Source: Pseudoxanthomonas sp. Root630 | GTDB taxonomy: Bacteria; Pseudomonadota; Gammaproteobacteria; Xanthomonadales; Xanthomonadaceae | Reading direction: 5' to 3' | Length of the DNA: 64,000 bases | NCBI RefSeq assembly: GCF_001427585.1 | Contig: NZ_LMGY01000020.1 | Coordinates: forward strand, 124,001 to 188,000 | Part shown: piece by piece, positions 40,200 to 49,240 of the stretch | How positions within the stretch are numbered: the first letter of the stretch is position 1 | How the letters are laid out: each line of letters starts with the position of its first letter | Translations under genes and position numbers: made by a program | Notes under the pieces: generated by a model | Told to the model about the DNA's origin: nothing | Seen by the model: only the letters and a program-made list of their open reading frames with translations | The model's database searches: none

Positions 40200-40310
40200 G
40201 TCGGTTCCTCGCGGGGGAGAGCCGCAGTCTAGCGGCGGTGGTGGACTTGGCAGCGTCAAATCCGGCCGCTACCCTGCGCCATCCTTGGAAAACACTGTTC
40301 CCCATCGCCC

Positions 40311-40952
40311 ATGTCGCAGCCCACCAATGCCCGTCTCGGTTTCCTGCCCAACCTGATCTTCGCTTCGCGCTGGCTGCAGCTGCCGCTGTACCTGGGCCTG
40401 ATCATCGCGCAAGGCGTCTACGTGTTCCTGTTCCTCAAGGAGCTCAAGCACCTGGTGATGGACGCGAACAGTCTCACCGAGCAGGGCATCATGCTGCTGG
40501 TGCTGGGTCTGATCGACGTGGTGATGATCTCCAACCTGCTGGTCATGGTGATCGTCGGTGGCTATGAGACCTTCGTGTCGCGCCTGCGCCTGGAAGGGCA
40601 CCCGGACCAGCCGGAGTGGCTGAGCCACGTGAACGCCTCGGTGCTGAAGGTGAAGCTGGCGATGGCGATCATCGGCATCTCGTCGGTCCACCTGTTGAAG
40701 ACCTTCATCGGCGCCGGCGAACTCGGCCTGCCGCTGTGCGGCTCGCCCGATCACCTGGCGGCGCTCAATACCGTCGCCACGGCGTTGCAGGCCGGCTACA
40801 CGGTGGCGGCCGCGAAGTGCACGGCGGTGACGACCACGGCGGTGATGTGGCAGACGATCATCCACGGCGCCTTCATCCTGTCCGCGATCGGCATCGCCTA
40901 CACCGACAGGATCATGAGCAACGGCGCACCCGCCAAGCACGCCACGCACTGA
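40311..40952 (+). CDS. UPF0114 (YqhA) family membrane protein
   Basis: A 213-residue inner-membrane protein with four helices (about 20-42, 65-85, 115-135 and 177-195). The segment GLIDVVMISNLLVMVIVGGYETFVSR is the UPF0114 signature. Function unknown. It lies 7 bases upstream of a GNAT gene. Confidence 0.88.
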   Translation: MSQPTNARLGFLPNLIFASRWLQLPLYLGLIIAQGVYVFLFLKELKHLVMDANSLTEQGIMLLVLGLIDVVMISNLLVMVIVGGYETFVSRLRLEGHPDQPEWLSHVNASVLKVKLAMAIIGISSVHLLKTFIGAGELGLPLCGSPDHLAALNTVATALQAGYTVAAAKCTAVTTTAVMWQTIIHGAFILSAIGIAYTDRIMSNGAPAKHATH

Positions 40953-40959
40953 GCCCAGC

Positions 40960-41460
40960 GTGGCCGGCACCGCCATCCTCCGCGATGCGACCGAGGCCGA
41001 TACTGCGGCCATCGTCGCGCTGAACGCGGCGGAAGTCCGTCACACCAGCCCGATGGATGCGGACAGGACGCGCGTGCTCGCGTCGTTGTCCGCCTACCAT
41101 CGCGTCGCCGAAGTGGAGGGCCGCGTTGTCGCCTTCCTGATGGCGATGCGCGCCGGTGCGGACTACCGCAACGACAATTTCGCGTGGTTCGCTGCGCGCT
41201 ACCCGGATTTCCTGTACGTGGACCGCATCGTCGTGGACGCGTCGGTGCAGGGCCTGCGGTTGGGCTCGACGCTGTACGCCGACCTGTTCGCCTTCGCCCG
41301 CGCACAGGGCATTCCGCGTATCGCCTGCGAGTTCAACGTGGTGCCACCGAACGAGCCCTCGCGCCTGTTCCATGCCCGCCACGGCTTCGTCGAAGCGGGC
41401 AGCCAGTGGCTCGACGCGGGGCGCAAGCAGGTCTCGATGCAGGTGACCGAGCTGGCCTGA
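40960..41460 (+). CDS. GNAT family N-acetyltransferase
   Basis: A 166-residue acetyl-CoA-dependent acetyltransferase. The CoA-binding region is VDRIVVDASVQGLRLGSTLYADL, a Q/RxxGxG/A-like motif in slightly changed form (QGLRLGS). Start is GTG at 40960, 7 bases after the UPF0114 gene. Substrate unknown; the closest pattern is that of YhbS/RimI-like proteins. Confidence 0.82.
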   Translation: MAGTAILRDATEADTAAIVALNAAEVRHTSPMDADRTRVLASLSAYHRVAEVEGRVVAFLMAMRAGADYRNDNFAWFAARYPDFLYVDRIVVDASVQGLRLGSTLYADLFAFARAQGIPRIACEFNVVPPNEPSRLFHARHGFVEAGSQWLDAGRKQVSMQVTELA

Positions 41461-41509
41461 ACCGCGCGCCGTCCCAGGGTCTGGGCGCCGCAGGCCGTAA
41501 AATGGTCGG

Positions 41510-43702
41510 ATGGATGTCTCCCACCTGCTCGACCACCTGAATCCGGCCCAGCGCGAGGCCGTCTCCGCCCCGCCGGGCCATTACCTCGTCCTCGCCGGCG
41601 CCGGCTCCGGCAAGACCCGCGTGCTGACGCACCGCATCGCCTGGCTGAACGAAGTGCACGGCGTGCCCGCGCACGGCATCCTCGCGGTGACCTTCACCAA
41701 CAAGGCCGCCGGCGAAATGCGCGCGCGTGCGGACATGCAGCTGCGCACCGGCAGCCGCGGCATGTGGATCGGCACCTTCCACGGCCTGGCGCACCGTCTG
41801 CTGCGCCTGCACTGGCAGGAAGCGAAGCTGCCGGAAACCTTCCAGGTGCTGGACAGCGACGACCAGCAGCGACTGGTCAAGCGCGTGGTGCAGGGGATGG
41901 AGCTGGACGAGGCCAAGTACCCGCCCAAGCAGCTCGCCTGGTGGATCAACGAGCAGAAGGACGAAGGCCGACGTCCGGAGCACATCCAGCCCGCACCCAA
42001 CGACGACTGGCTGGACGTGCGCCGGCAGGTCTACGCGGGTTACCAGGAGCGCTGCGACCGCGCCGGCCTGGTGGACTTCGCCGAACTGCTGCTGCGCGCC
42101 CATGAAGTGCTGCGCGATACGCCAGCGCTCCTGGCGCATTACCGCGCACGGTTCCGCCAGATCCTGGTGGACGAGTTCCAGGACACCAACGCCATCCAGT
42201 ACGCGTTCGTGCGCGTGCTCGCGGGCGACACGGGCCAGGTCTTCGTGGTCGGCGACGACGACCAGAGCATCTACGGCTGGCGCGGTGCGAAAGTCGAGAA
42301 CATGCAGCAGTTCCTGCGCGACTATCCCAGCGCGCAGACGATCCGGCTGGAACAGAACTACCGCTCCAGCGCCAACATCCTGGGCGCGGCGAACGCGGTG
42401 ATCGCACACAACCCGGGCCGCATCGGCAAGCAGCTGTGGACCGATACCGGCGATGGCGAACCGATCGATCTGTACGCCGCCTACAACGAGATGGACGAAG
42501 CGCGCTTCGTCGTCGAGCGCATCCGGCAATGGGTGCGCGAGGGCGGCAGCCTGGGCGATGCGGCCATCCTGTACCGCAGCAACGCGCAATCGCGAGCCTT
42601 CGAAGAGGCGCTGCTGTCCGAGCAGCTCCCGTACCGCGTCTATGGCGGCATGCGCTTCTTCGAGCGTGCCGAAATCAAGGATGCGCTGGCCTATCTGCGC
42701 CTCGTCGCCAACCGTGCCGATGACGCGGCGTTCGAGCGCGCAGTCAACACGCCGACGCGCGGCATCGGCGAGCGCACGCTGGATGAAGTCCGTCGGCTGG
42801 CGCGTGGCGCGCGCGTGTCGCTGTGGGGCGCGGCGATGCTGGCCGCGCAGGGCACGGAGCTGGCCGGGCGCGCGCGCAACGCGCTGGCCGCGTTCCTGTC
42901 GCTGGTCGAGCAACTGGCGGGCGAGACCGCCGAGATGGACCTCGCCGAGCGCGTGGACCACGTGCTGGTCCGCTCCGGCCTGCGCGAGCATTGGGCGAAG
43001 GAAAGCCGTGGCGGACTCGATTCCGAATCCCGCACCGAGAACCTGGACGAACTCGTCTCGGTGGCGTCGCGCTTCGTACGCCGCATCGACGATGACGAAA
43101 CGACCGAGGGCATGAGCGAGCTGGTCGCCTTCCTGTCCTATGCCGCGCTGGAAGCCGGCGAAGGCCAGGTGGAAGCGGGCGAAGATGGCGTGCAGCTGAT
43201 GACGCTGCACTCGGCCAAGGGCCTGGAATTCCCGCTGGTGTTCCTGGTCGGGCTGGAAGAGGGCCTGTTTCCCAGCAACCGCTCGCTCGACGAGAGCGGC
43301 CGGCTGGAAGAAGAGCGGCGCCTGGCGTACGTCGGCATCACCCGCGCCCGCCAGAAGCTCGTGCTGACGTTCGCCGAGGCACGACGCCTGCACGGACAGG
43401 ACATGTACGGCATCCCGTCGCGGTTCCTGCGCGAGATTCCCGCGTCGCTGGTCAATGAAGTGCGCCCCCGCGTGCAGGTGAGCCGCGCCGCGCCGGGCTT
43501 CGCGACGCGTCCCGCCGCCGGCCATGCCAGCCTGGAAACCCCGGGACTCAAGCTGGGCCAGACGGTCACCCATGCCAAGTTCGGCCACGGCGTGGTCACC
43601 GACTACGAAGGCAGCGGCGCGCATGCGCGCGTGCAGGTCAACTTCGACAGCGAAGGCAGCAAGTGGCTCGTGCTGGCCTACGCGAACCTGCAGGCGGTGT
43701 AG
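41510..43702 (+). CDS. uvrD: DNA helicase II (UvrD)
   Basis: A 730-residue SF1A helicase that unwinds DNA 3'-5' in nucleotide-excision and mismatch repair. Motifs in order: AGAGSGKT (Ia/Walker A, near residue 30), TFTNKAA, GTFHGLA, VDEFQDTN (II), GDDDQSIYGWRGA (III), EQNYRSS (IV), LMTLHSAKGLEFP (V) and RRLAYVGITRAR (VI). The C-terminal Tudor-like segment (KFGHGVVTDYEG) that binds RNA polymerase is present. UvrD rather than Rep is chosen by length and this tail. Confidence 0.95.
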   Translation: MDVSHLLDHLNPAQREAVSAPPGHYLVLAGAGSGKTRVLTHRIAWLNEVHGVPAHGILAVTFTNKAAGEMRARADMQLRTGSRGMWIGTFHGLAHRLLRLHWQEAKLPETFQVLDSDDQQRLVKRVVQGMELDEAKYPPKQLAWWINEQKDEGRRPEHIQPAPNDDWLDVRRQVYAGYQERCDRAGLVDFAELLLRAHEVLRDTPALLAHYRARFRQILVDEFQDTNAIQYAFVRVLAGDTGQVFVVGDDDQSIYGWRGAKVENMQQFLRDYPSAQTIRLEQNYRSSANILGAANAVIAHNPGRIGKQLWTDTGDGEPIDLYAAYNEMDEARFVVERIRQWVREGGSLGDAAILYRSNAQSRAFEEALLSEQLPYRVYGGMRFFERAEIKDALAYLRLVANRADDAAFERAVNTPTRGIGERTLDEVRRLARGARVSLWGAAMLAAQGTELAGRARNALAAFLSLVEQLAGETAEMDLAERVDHVLVRSGLREHWAKESRGGLDSESRTENLDELVSVASRFVRRIDDDETTEGMSELVAFLSYAALEAGEGQVEAGEDGVQLMTLHSAKGLEFPLVFLVGLEEGLFPSNRSLDESGRLEEERRLAYVGITRARQKLVLTFAEARRLHGQDMYGIPSRFLREIPASLVNEVRPRVQVSRAAPGFATRPAAGHASLETPGLKLGQTVTHAKFGHGVVTDYEGSGAHARVQVNFDSEGSKWLVLAYANLQAV

Positions 43703-43711
43703 CGCATCCGA

Positions 43712-43725
43712 TTGATTCAGATCAC
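43712..43725. promoter_or_regulatory. FNR/Anr-type binding site
   Basis: TTGATTCAGATCAC matches the FNR/Anr consensus TTGAT-N4-ATCAA at 9 of 10 defined bases. Its centre is 29-30 bases upstream of a TGTAAT -10 box, which puts it about 41.5 bases before the likely start of transcription, the class II activator position. It would make the following uspA gene oxygen-limitation induced. Inference from position and consensus. Confidence 0.65.
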
Positions 43726-43747
43726 GGCGGACTAAGCCCGCCGGGCG

Positions 43748-43753
43748 TGTAAT
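43748..43753 (+). promoter_or_regulatory. Probable -10 box of uspA
   Basis: TGTAAT, one base from the TATAAT consensus. The expected transcription start is near 43760, giving a short leader before the ATG at 43783. No -35 box is needed if the FNR-type site activates it. Confidence 0.5.
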
Positions 43754-43782
43754 GGCCGCATCCCATCGTCATGAGGTGCGGC

Positions 43783-44229
43783 ATGTACCGGCATATCCTG
43801 ATCGCCACCGATGGCTCCGAGCTGGCCGGCAAGGGCGTGGAGCACGGCCTGACCCTGGCGGCACGCCTGCAGGCGCGTGCGACCGTGCTGACGGTCAGCG
43901 AGCCCATCAACACCGGCTTCGACGACGCGCTCGGCTGGAGTGCCGTGGGCACCTCGATGCCGGAATTCCAGACGGCCCGTGAAGAAGCCGCGCGCAAGGT
44001 GTTGGCCGGGGCGTCCGCGCAGGCCGCGGGCGTCGGGGTGGACGCCGCCACGCTGCACATGGCCGACCGCTATGCCGCCGAGGCCATCGTGGAAGCGGCG
44101 GAACGCCAGGGCTGCGACCTGATCGTGATGGCATCGCACGGGCGCCGCGCGTTGGGGCGCCTGTTGCTGGGCAGCCAGACCAGCGAAGTGCTGGCGCGCT
44201 GCGGGGTACCGGTGCTGGTGATCCGCTGA
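43783..44229 (+). CDS. Universal stress protein, UspA family
   Basis: A 148-residue protein with the adenine-nucleotide alpha-hydrolase fold. It has the ATP-binding segments ILIATDGSELAGKGV at the start and MASHGRRALGRLLLGSQTSEVL near the end, with the GxxG-x9-GS-like phosphate loop. The second ATG (43783) is preferred because it gives the family start MYRHILIATDGS and has AGGT upstream; an in-frame ATG at 43771 is possible. The promoter has an FNR/Anr-type site, as many usp genes do. Confidence 0.92.
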   Translation: MYRHILIATDGSELAGKGVEHGLTLAARLQARATVLTVSEPINTGFDDALGWSAVGTSMPEFQTAREEAARKVLAGASAQAAGVGVDAATLHMADRYAAEAIVEAAERQGCDLIVMASHGRRALGRLLLGSQTSEVLARCGVPVLVIR

Positions 44230-44239
44230 GCGCGGCGCC

Positions 44240-44548
44240 TCACCAGCCGTAGAGCTTCCAGTACACCGGCGAGATGTCGCTGTTGTCCTTGCTCTTGTCC
44301 AGGCGGCCGTCGCCATCGGAGTCGTACAGGAAATAGGGCGCGCCGCGCGACGGCGTGACCTTGACCATGCGCAGATTGCCGGCCACCCGGTATTCCTCGA
44401 TGGTGTCGCCGTTCTTCTCGGTGCGCACGGCGACCTGGGCATTGGCGAGATCGACGCCGGTCGGTGCACTGGCGCCACCGGTGGAAGCGCAGCCGGCCAT
44501 GGCCAGCACGCAGGACAGCAGCAGGGCGCGTTTCAGCGAGCGGGTCAT
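44240..44548 (-). CDS. DUF2782 lipoprotein
   Basis: A 102-residue protein with lipobox LAMAGC (Cys near residue 20) and a DUF2782 domain (GDTIEEYRVAGNLRMVKVTPSRGAPYFLYDSDGDGRLD). The DUF2782 gene lies back to back with polA here, as in many gammaproteobacteria. It ends 10 bases from the convergent uspA gene. Function unknown. Confidence 0.85.
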   Translation of the reverse strand: MTRSLKRALLLSCVLAMAGCASTGGASAPTGVDLANAQVAVRTEKNGDTIEEYRVAGNLRMVKVTPSRGAPYFLYDSDGDGRLDKSKDNSDISPVYWKLYGW

Positions 44549-44642
44549 GGGGGCATCCTGGCGGGGGTAGTGGCCGGATTATGCGCCCAACGCGTGGTGC
44601 GCGCGTGACGCCGGCCCGGGAGGCGCGGCGTAGAATGCGGGC

Positions 44643-47408
44643 ATGACACGACTCGTACTGATCGACGGTTCCAGCTACCTGTTCCGCGCTTTCCACGCGC
44701 TGCCTCCGCTCACCAACGCACACGGCGAACCGACCGGTGCGCTGTTCGGCGTGGTCAACATGCTGCGCGCGACGCTGAAGGAGAAGCCGGACTACGTGGC
44801 CTTCGTGCTGGATGCCAGTGGCCCGACGTTCCGCGACGAGCTCTACGCCGATTACAAGGCGAACCGTCCGCCCATGCCGGAAGACTTGCGCGCGCAGGTC
44901 GAACCCATGCGACGCATCGTACAAGCGCTCGGTTTCCCGCTGCTGTGCATCGATGGCGTGGAGGCCGACGACGTGATCGGCACGCTGGCGCTGCAGGGTG
45001 CGGCGCAGGGGATGGAGGTGACCATCTCCACCAGCGACAAGGACTTCGCCCAATTGGTGCGCCCGGGCGTGGCACTGGTCAATACGATGAGCGGCAGCCG
45101 CCTGGACTCCACCGAATCGGTGATGGAGAAGTTCGGCGTGCGGCCGGACCAGATCGTCGATTTCCTCGCCCTGATGGGCGATACCGTCGACAACGTGCCG
45201 GGCGTGGAGAAGTGCGGCCCCAAGACGGCGGCGAAGTGGCTGGGCGAGTACGGCACGCTCGACGCGATCATCGACAAGGCCGGCGACATCAAGGGCAAGA
45301 TCGGCGACAACCTGCGCGCCGCATTGCCGCGCCTGCCGTTGAACCGCACGCTGGTGACCATCAAGACCGACGTGGCGCTGGACGGCGGCCCGGAGACGCT
45401 TCCGCTGCGCGACCGCCATGTCGATGAGCTGCGCGAACTCTACGCGCGCTACGGCTTCAACCAGGCGCTGAAGGAGCTCGAGGGCGGCGCCCTCGACGCG
45501 GCCTCCGTCGTGGAGAAAGAGCCGGGCCGGGCCCGTGGCACGGGGCGCGTCGCGGCGGCAGCGGTCGACGAAGGTCCCGTGGATGCTTCGCTGGGCGTCG
45601 AGGGCGAGTACGCAGCCGTGACCGAACCCGCGCAACTGGATGCGCTGGTGGTGCAATTGCAGGCGTCGGACGAATTCGCGTTCGACACCGAAACCGACAG
45701 CCTGGACCCGATGCAGGCCCGTCTGGTCGGCCTGAGCTTCGCCACCGAGACCGGCAAGGCCGTGTACGTGCCGGTCGGGCACGACTATCCGGGCGCTCCC
45801 CCGCAGCTCGAACGCGCTCATGTGCTGGACGCGCTCGCGCCGGTGCTCGCGGATCCGGCGAAGCGCAAGCTGGGCCAGCACGGCAAGTACGACCTGCATG
45901 TGCTGCGCCGGTATGGCGTGGACGTGCAGGGCTACGCCGACGACACGATGCTGGAAAGCTTCGTGCTGAACGCCGGCAGCAACCGCCACGACATGGACAG
46001 CCTGGCCAAGCGCTTCCTGGGCTACGACACGATCAAGTACGAGGACGTGGCGGGGAAGGGCGCCAAGCAGATCCCGTTCTCGCAGGTGGCGATCGACGAT
46101 GCCACCCGCTACGCCGCCGAGGATGCCGACATCACCCTGCGCCTGCATCGCGCGATCGCGCCGAAGCTGGCGGCCGAGCCGGGACTGGAAAGCGTGTATC
46201 GCGACATCGAGATGCCGCTGGTGCCGGTGCTGGCGCGCATCGAGGCCAACGGCGTGATGATCGACGGCGCCGAGCTGCGCCGGCAGAGCACCGACCTGTC
46301 CAAGCGCATGCTGGCTGCGCAGCAGAAAGCGATCGAACTCGCCGGACGCACCTTCAACCTCGATTCGCCGAAGCAGCTGCAGGCGCTGCTGTTCGATGAA
46401 CTCAAGCTGCCGGTACTGGTGAAGACGCCGACCGGCCAGCCCAGCACGAACGAGGAAGCGCTCGAAGCCATCGCCGACCAGCACGAACTTCCGCGCGTGA
46501 TCCTGGAGTACCGCGGCCTGGCCAAGTTGCGCAGCACCTACACCGACAAGCTGCCGGAGATGGTCAATCCCGACACCGGCCGTGTGCACACCAGCTACCA
46601 CCAGGCCGGCGCGGCGACCGGGCGCCTGTCGTCCACCGATCCGAACCTGCAGAACATCCCGATCCGTACCGAGGACGGGCGCCGCATCCGCAAGGCCTTC
46701 GTCGCGCCGGCGGGCCGCAAGCTGGTGGCCTGCGATTATTCGCAGATCGAGCTGCGCATCATGGCCCACCTGTCGCAGGATCCCGGGCTGGTGCGCGCGT
46801 TCGAATCCGGCGCCGACATCCACAAGGCGACCGCGGCGGAAGTATTCGGCCGCAAGCTGGAGGACGTGACCGGCAACGAGCGGCGCGCGGCGAAAGCGAT
46901 CAACTTCGGCCTGATGTACGGCATGAGCGCCTTCGGCCTGGCGCGCCAGTTGGGCATCGGGCGCGGCGAGGCGCAGGACTACATCGCGCTGTACTTCAGC
47001 CGTTACCCGGGCGTGCGCGACTACATGGAGCGCACCCGTCAGCAGGCCCGCGAGCACGGGTTCGTCGAAACCGTGTTCGGCCGGCGCCTGTACCTGGAAT
47101 ACATCAACAAGGGCACGCAGGGCCAGCGCGCCGGTGCCGAACGCGCGGCGATCAACGCGCCCATGCAGGGCACCGCGGCCGACATCATCAAGCGCGCGAT
47201 GATCGGCGTGGACGCGTGGCTGGCCGGCTACCGCGAGCGCGCCCTGATGATCCTGCAGGTGCACGACGAACTAGTGTTCGAGGTCGATGCGGACTTCGTG
47301 CCGACCCTGCTGCAGGAGGCGACGGCCCGAATGGCGGCGGCGGCGCAATTGAGCGTTCCGCTGGTGGTCGACAGCGGGGTCGGCGACAACTGGGAAGAGG
47401 CCCATTAG
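44643..47408 (+). CDS. polA: DNA polymerase I
   Basis: A 921-residue enzyme with all three domains: a 5'-3' exonuclease (1-290), a proofreading exonuclease with its acidic residues (FDTETDSLDP, GQHGKYDLHVL, YAAEDADIT), and the polymerase domain with VACDYSQIELRI (motif A), RRAAKAINFGLMYG (motif B, O-helix) and VHDELVFEV (motif C). It removes RNA primers and fills gaps. It is followed by a long noncoding stretch with an sX13-like RNA, in the same context where E. coli has Spot 42. Confidence 0.98.
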   Translation: MTRLVLIDGSSYLFRAFHALPPLTNAHGEPTGALFGVVNMLRATLKEKPDYVAFVLDASGPTFRDELYADYKANRPPMPEDLRAQVEPMRRIVQALGFPLLCIDGVEADDVIGTLALQGAAQGMEVTISTSDKDFAQLVRPGVALVNTMSGSRLDSTESVMEKFGVRPDQIVDFLALMGDTVDNVPGVEKCGPKTAAKWLGEYGTLDAIIDKAGDIKGKIGDNLRAALPRLPLNRTLVTIKTDVALDGGPETLPLRDRHVDELRELYARYGFNQALKELEGGALDAASVVEKEPGRARGTGRVAAAAVDEGPVDASLGVEGEYAAVTEPAQLDALVVQLQASDEFAFDTETDSLDPMQARLVGLSFATETGKAVYVPVGHDYPGAPPQLERAHVLDALAPVLADPAKRKLGQHGKYDLHVLRRYGVDVQGYADDTMLESFVLNAGSNRHDMDSLAKRFLGYDTIKYEDVAGKGAKQIPFSQVAIDDATRYAAEDADITLRLHRAIAPKLAAEPGLESVYRDIEMPLVPVLARIEANGVMIDGAELRRQSTDLSKRMLAAQQKAIELAGRTFNLDSPKQLQALLFDELKLPVLVKTPTGQPSTNEEALEAIADQHELPRVILEYRGLAKLRSTYTDKLPEMVNPDTGRVHTSYHQAGAATGRLSSTDPNLQNIPIRTEDGRRIRKAFVAPAGRKLVACDYSQIELRIMAHLSQDPGLVRAFESGADIHKATAAEVFGRKLEDVTGNERRAAKAINFGLMYGMSAFGLARQLGIGRGEAQDYIALYFSRYPGVRDYMERTRQQAREHGFVETVFGRRLYLEYINKGTQGQRAGAERAAINAPMQGTAADIIKRAMIGVDAWLAGYRERALMILQVHDELVFEVDADFVPTLLQEATARMAAAAQLSVPLVVDSGVGDNWEEAH

Positions 47409-47422
47409 CCGGGCCTGAAAAC

Positions 47423-47466
47423 GTTTTCCCTTCCGGAACATGGGCTTGCGGAAGGTTCGGGAAAAC
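47423..47466 (+). repeat. Long hairpin just after polA
   Basis: GTTTTCCC (47423-47430) pairs with GGGAAAAC (47459-47466), and inside it TTCCG (47431-47435) pairs with CGGAA (47449-47453). The stem has 13 pairs with a bulge of GGTTC. No T run follows, so it may protect or process the polA mRNA end rather than terminate it. Confidence 0.55.
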
Positions 47467-47582
47467 CCTGTCAGGTATATTTGTATACCGACCAGTTCAA
47501 TAAAATGAATTCCCCCTGAATCTTACGGTTTTTTAACCGGAATCTTCACGAACCATCCATGTGCGGAGTGGTCATATAGCTC

Positions 47583-47605
47583 GCGACAGATGCAACGTCT
47601 GTCGC
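47583..47605. repeat. Perfect inverted repeat at the 5' end of the sX13-like RNA
   Basis: GCGACAGA (47583-47590), TGCAACG loop, TCTGTCGC (47598-47605). It overlaps the expected transcription start of the small RNA. It could be the RNA's 5' stem or a repressor operator. Confidence 0.5.
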
Positions 47606-47711
47606 TGATCTCTCCCATCCCCTGGAGCGATCTCCCCCCGGAGCGACGACCCCTCCCCAGGTCCCGCTCCCCTGGCCCCGCCGATCTCCCCCTGGTCTGC
47701 GGGGCTTTTTA
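47586..47711 (+). ncRNA. sX13: sX13-like small regulatory RNA
   Basis: A noncoding, C-rich segment about 180 bases after polA. Three C-rich loops can be drawn: one over 47602-47639 (TCTCCC, TCCCC, CTCCCCCC), one closed by CCAGG/CCTGG (about 47657-47675) with loop TCCCGCTCC, and the terminator loop with ATCTCCCCCTGG. The terminator stem is CCCCGC (47676-47681) and GCGGGG (47699-47704) followed by CTTTTTATT. Unpaired CUCCCC loops next to polA are the hallmark of Xanthomonas sX13, an Hfq-dependent-independent virulence and expression regulator (recalled). The C-rich loops could pair with GGAG ribosome-binding sites. The 5' end is uncertain; a TATAGC box at 47575-47580 suggests a start near 47586. 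Confidence 0.72.
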
Positions 47712-47772
47712 TTGCCTGTCGTTTGTCCCGGCGTGCGCTACCGTGCGCGCACTCCCTCCTGCCGGGTGATGC

Positions 47773-48285
47773 ATGAGCGCTCCGTTCGAACAGATGTTCC
47801 AGCTGGCCATGCCCTGGTGGGCCTTCGTGTTCCGCGCCTGCGTGGTGTATTTCATCCTGCTCGGGATGATCCGCTTGTCGGGCAAGCGCACGATGGGCCA
47901 GTTCACCCCGTTCGACATGCTGCTGGTCGTGCTGCTCGGCAACGCCGTGCAGAACGCGCTGCTCGGCGAGGACACCTCCGTGGGCGGCGGCCTGCTGCTG
48001 GCGGCCACGCTCATCACCTTGAACTGGCTCGTCGGCCTGGTGTCCGCACGATCGCCGCGGGTGGAGCGCTGGGTGGAAGGCGCGCCGGTGCTGCTGGCGC
48101 GCGACGGCCAGGTCTATCGCGACGTGCTGCGCCGCGAGCTGATCAGCCGCGAGGACTTCGAGAAGGCCATGCGCGAAGCCGGCTGCCTGGACATGGCCGA
48201 CATCCGGCTCGCCGTGCTGGAGAACAACGGGCACATCACGCTGGTGACGCGGCAGGATCCGAGAACCGATGTGGACGCGACGTAA
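47773..48285 (+). CDS. DUF421 (YetF-like) membrane protein
   Basis: A 170-residue protein with three helices near the N terminus (about 15-35, 45-65 and 72-92) and a soluble DUF421 domain (GAPVLLARDGQVYRDVLRRELISREDFEKAMREAG, DMADIRLAVLENNGHITLV). The GKRTMGQFTPFDMLLVVLLGNAVQNA segment is characteristic. Bacillus YetF-like proteins are spore-germination or phosphatidylserine decarboxylase partners; here the role is unknown. Confidence 0.9.
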   Translation: MSAPFEQMFQLAMPWWAFVFRACVVYFILLGMIRLSGKRTMGQFTPFDMLLVVLLGNAVQNALLGEDTSVGGGLLLAATLITLNWLVGLVSARSPRVERWVEGAPVLLARDGQVYRDVLRRELISREDFEKAMREAGCLDMADIRLAVLENNGHITLVTRQDPRTDVDAT

Positions 48286-48300
48286 CTCGCGACCGCGGAT

Positions 48301-49230
48301 TCAGCCCGCTTCCGCCAGCCAGTCGCGCGGTCGCAGGTAGTCGGCCAGGCGCTGTTCGTCGCTGCCGTCCTCGGGCGCGTAGCCGTACTCCCAGCGGACC
48401 AGGGGCGGCAGGCTCATCAGGATGGATTCGGCGCGTCCGCCGCTCTGCAGGCCGAACAGCGTGCCGCGGTCGTAGACCAGGTTGAACTCCACGTAGCGGC
48501 CGCGGCGGTAGAGCTGGAACTGCCGCTCGCGCTCGCTGTAAGGCGCGTCCTTGCGGCGCGCGACGATGGGCAGGTAGGCATCGAGGAAGCCGTCGCCGAC
48601 GGCGCGCAGGTAGCCGAAGTCGCGCTCGAAGTCCTCGCCCAGGTCGTCGAAGAACAGGCCGCCCACGCCGCGCGTTTCATTGCGGTGCTTGAGGAAGAAG
48701 TACTCGTCGCACCAGCGCTTGTGCGCGTCGTAGCGCGCCTGGCCACCGAAGGGCGCGCACAGGTCGTGCGCGGTGCGGTGCCAGTGATGGACGTCTTCGT
48801 CGACGGGATAGAACGGGGTCAGGTCGAAGCCGCCGCCGAACCACCACGCCACCGTTTCGCCATCGCGCTCGGCACGGAAGTGGCGCACGTTCGCGTGGGT
48901 GGTGGGCAGGTGCGGGTTGCGCGGATGGAACACGAGCGAGACGCCGACCGCGCGCCAGGACGCGCCGGCGAGCTCGGGGCGATGCGCAGACGCCGAGGGC
49001 GGCAGGCGATCGCCGGAGACATCGGAAAACCCGATGCCGGCCTGCTCGAACACCGCGCCATCGCGCAGGACGCGGGTACGCCCGCCACCGCGGATCGGCG
49101 AGGCATCGCCCGGTGCGCGGCTCCAGGCGTCCTCGTGGAAACGGGCGGAGCCGTCGGCCGCTTCGATGGCGGCGCAGATACGGTCCTGCAGGTCGGTGAG
49201 GTAGTCGCGGACGGGCGTGATGTCGTTCAT
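48301..49230 (-). CDS. hemF: Oxygen-dependent coproporphyrinogen III oxidase
   Basis: A 309-residue enzyme that converts coproporphyrinogen III to protoporphyrinogen IX with O2. The family motifs [57 protein letters not shown] and [30 protein letters not shown] are intact. The ATG at 49230 gives the family start; an in-frame ATG lies three codons upstream. With hemB it is the second haem gene of the window. Confidence 0.97.
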   Translation of the reverse strand: MNDITPVRDYLTDLQDRICAAIEAADGSARFHEDAWSRAPGDASPIRGGGRTRVLRDGAVFEQAGIGFSDVSGDRLPPSASAHRPELAGASWRAVGVSLVFHPRNPHLPTTHANVRHFRAERDGETVAWWFGGGFDLTPFYPVDEDVHHWHRTAHDLCAPFGGQARYDAHKRWCDEYFFLKHRNETRGVGGLFFDDLGEDFERDFGYLRAVGDGFLDAYLPIVARRKDAPYSERERQFQLYRRGRYVEFNLVYDRGTLFGLQSGGRAESILMSLPPLVRWEYGYAPEDGSDEQRLADYLRPRDWLAEAG

Positions 49231-49240
49231 GCCGCGCATT

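Noticed and set aside
44070-47264. Very long open frame (over 1000 codons) on the minus strand opposite polA
   Set aside because: It is the antisense shadow of polA in high-GC DNA: the composition is histidine/arginine-rich and no domain is visible, while the plus strand encodes an intact DNA polymerase I.
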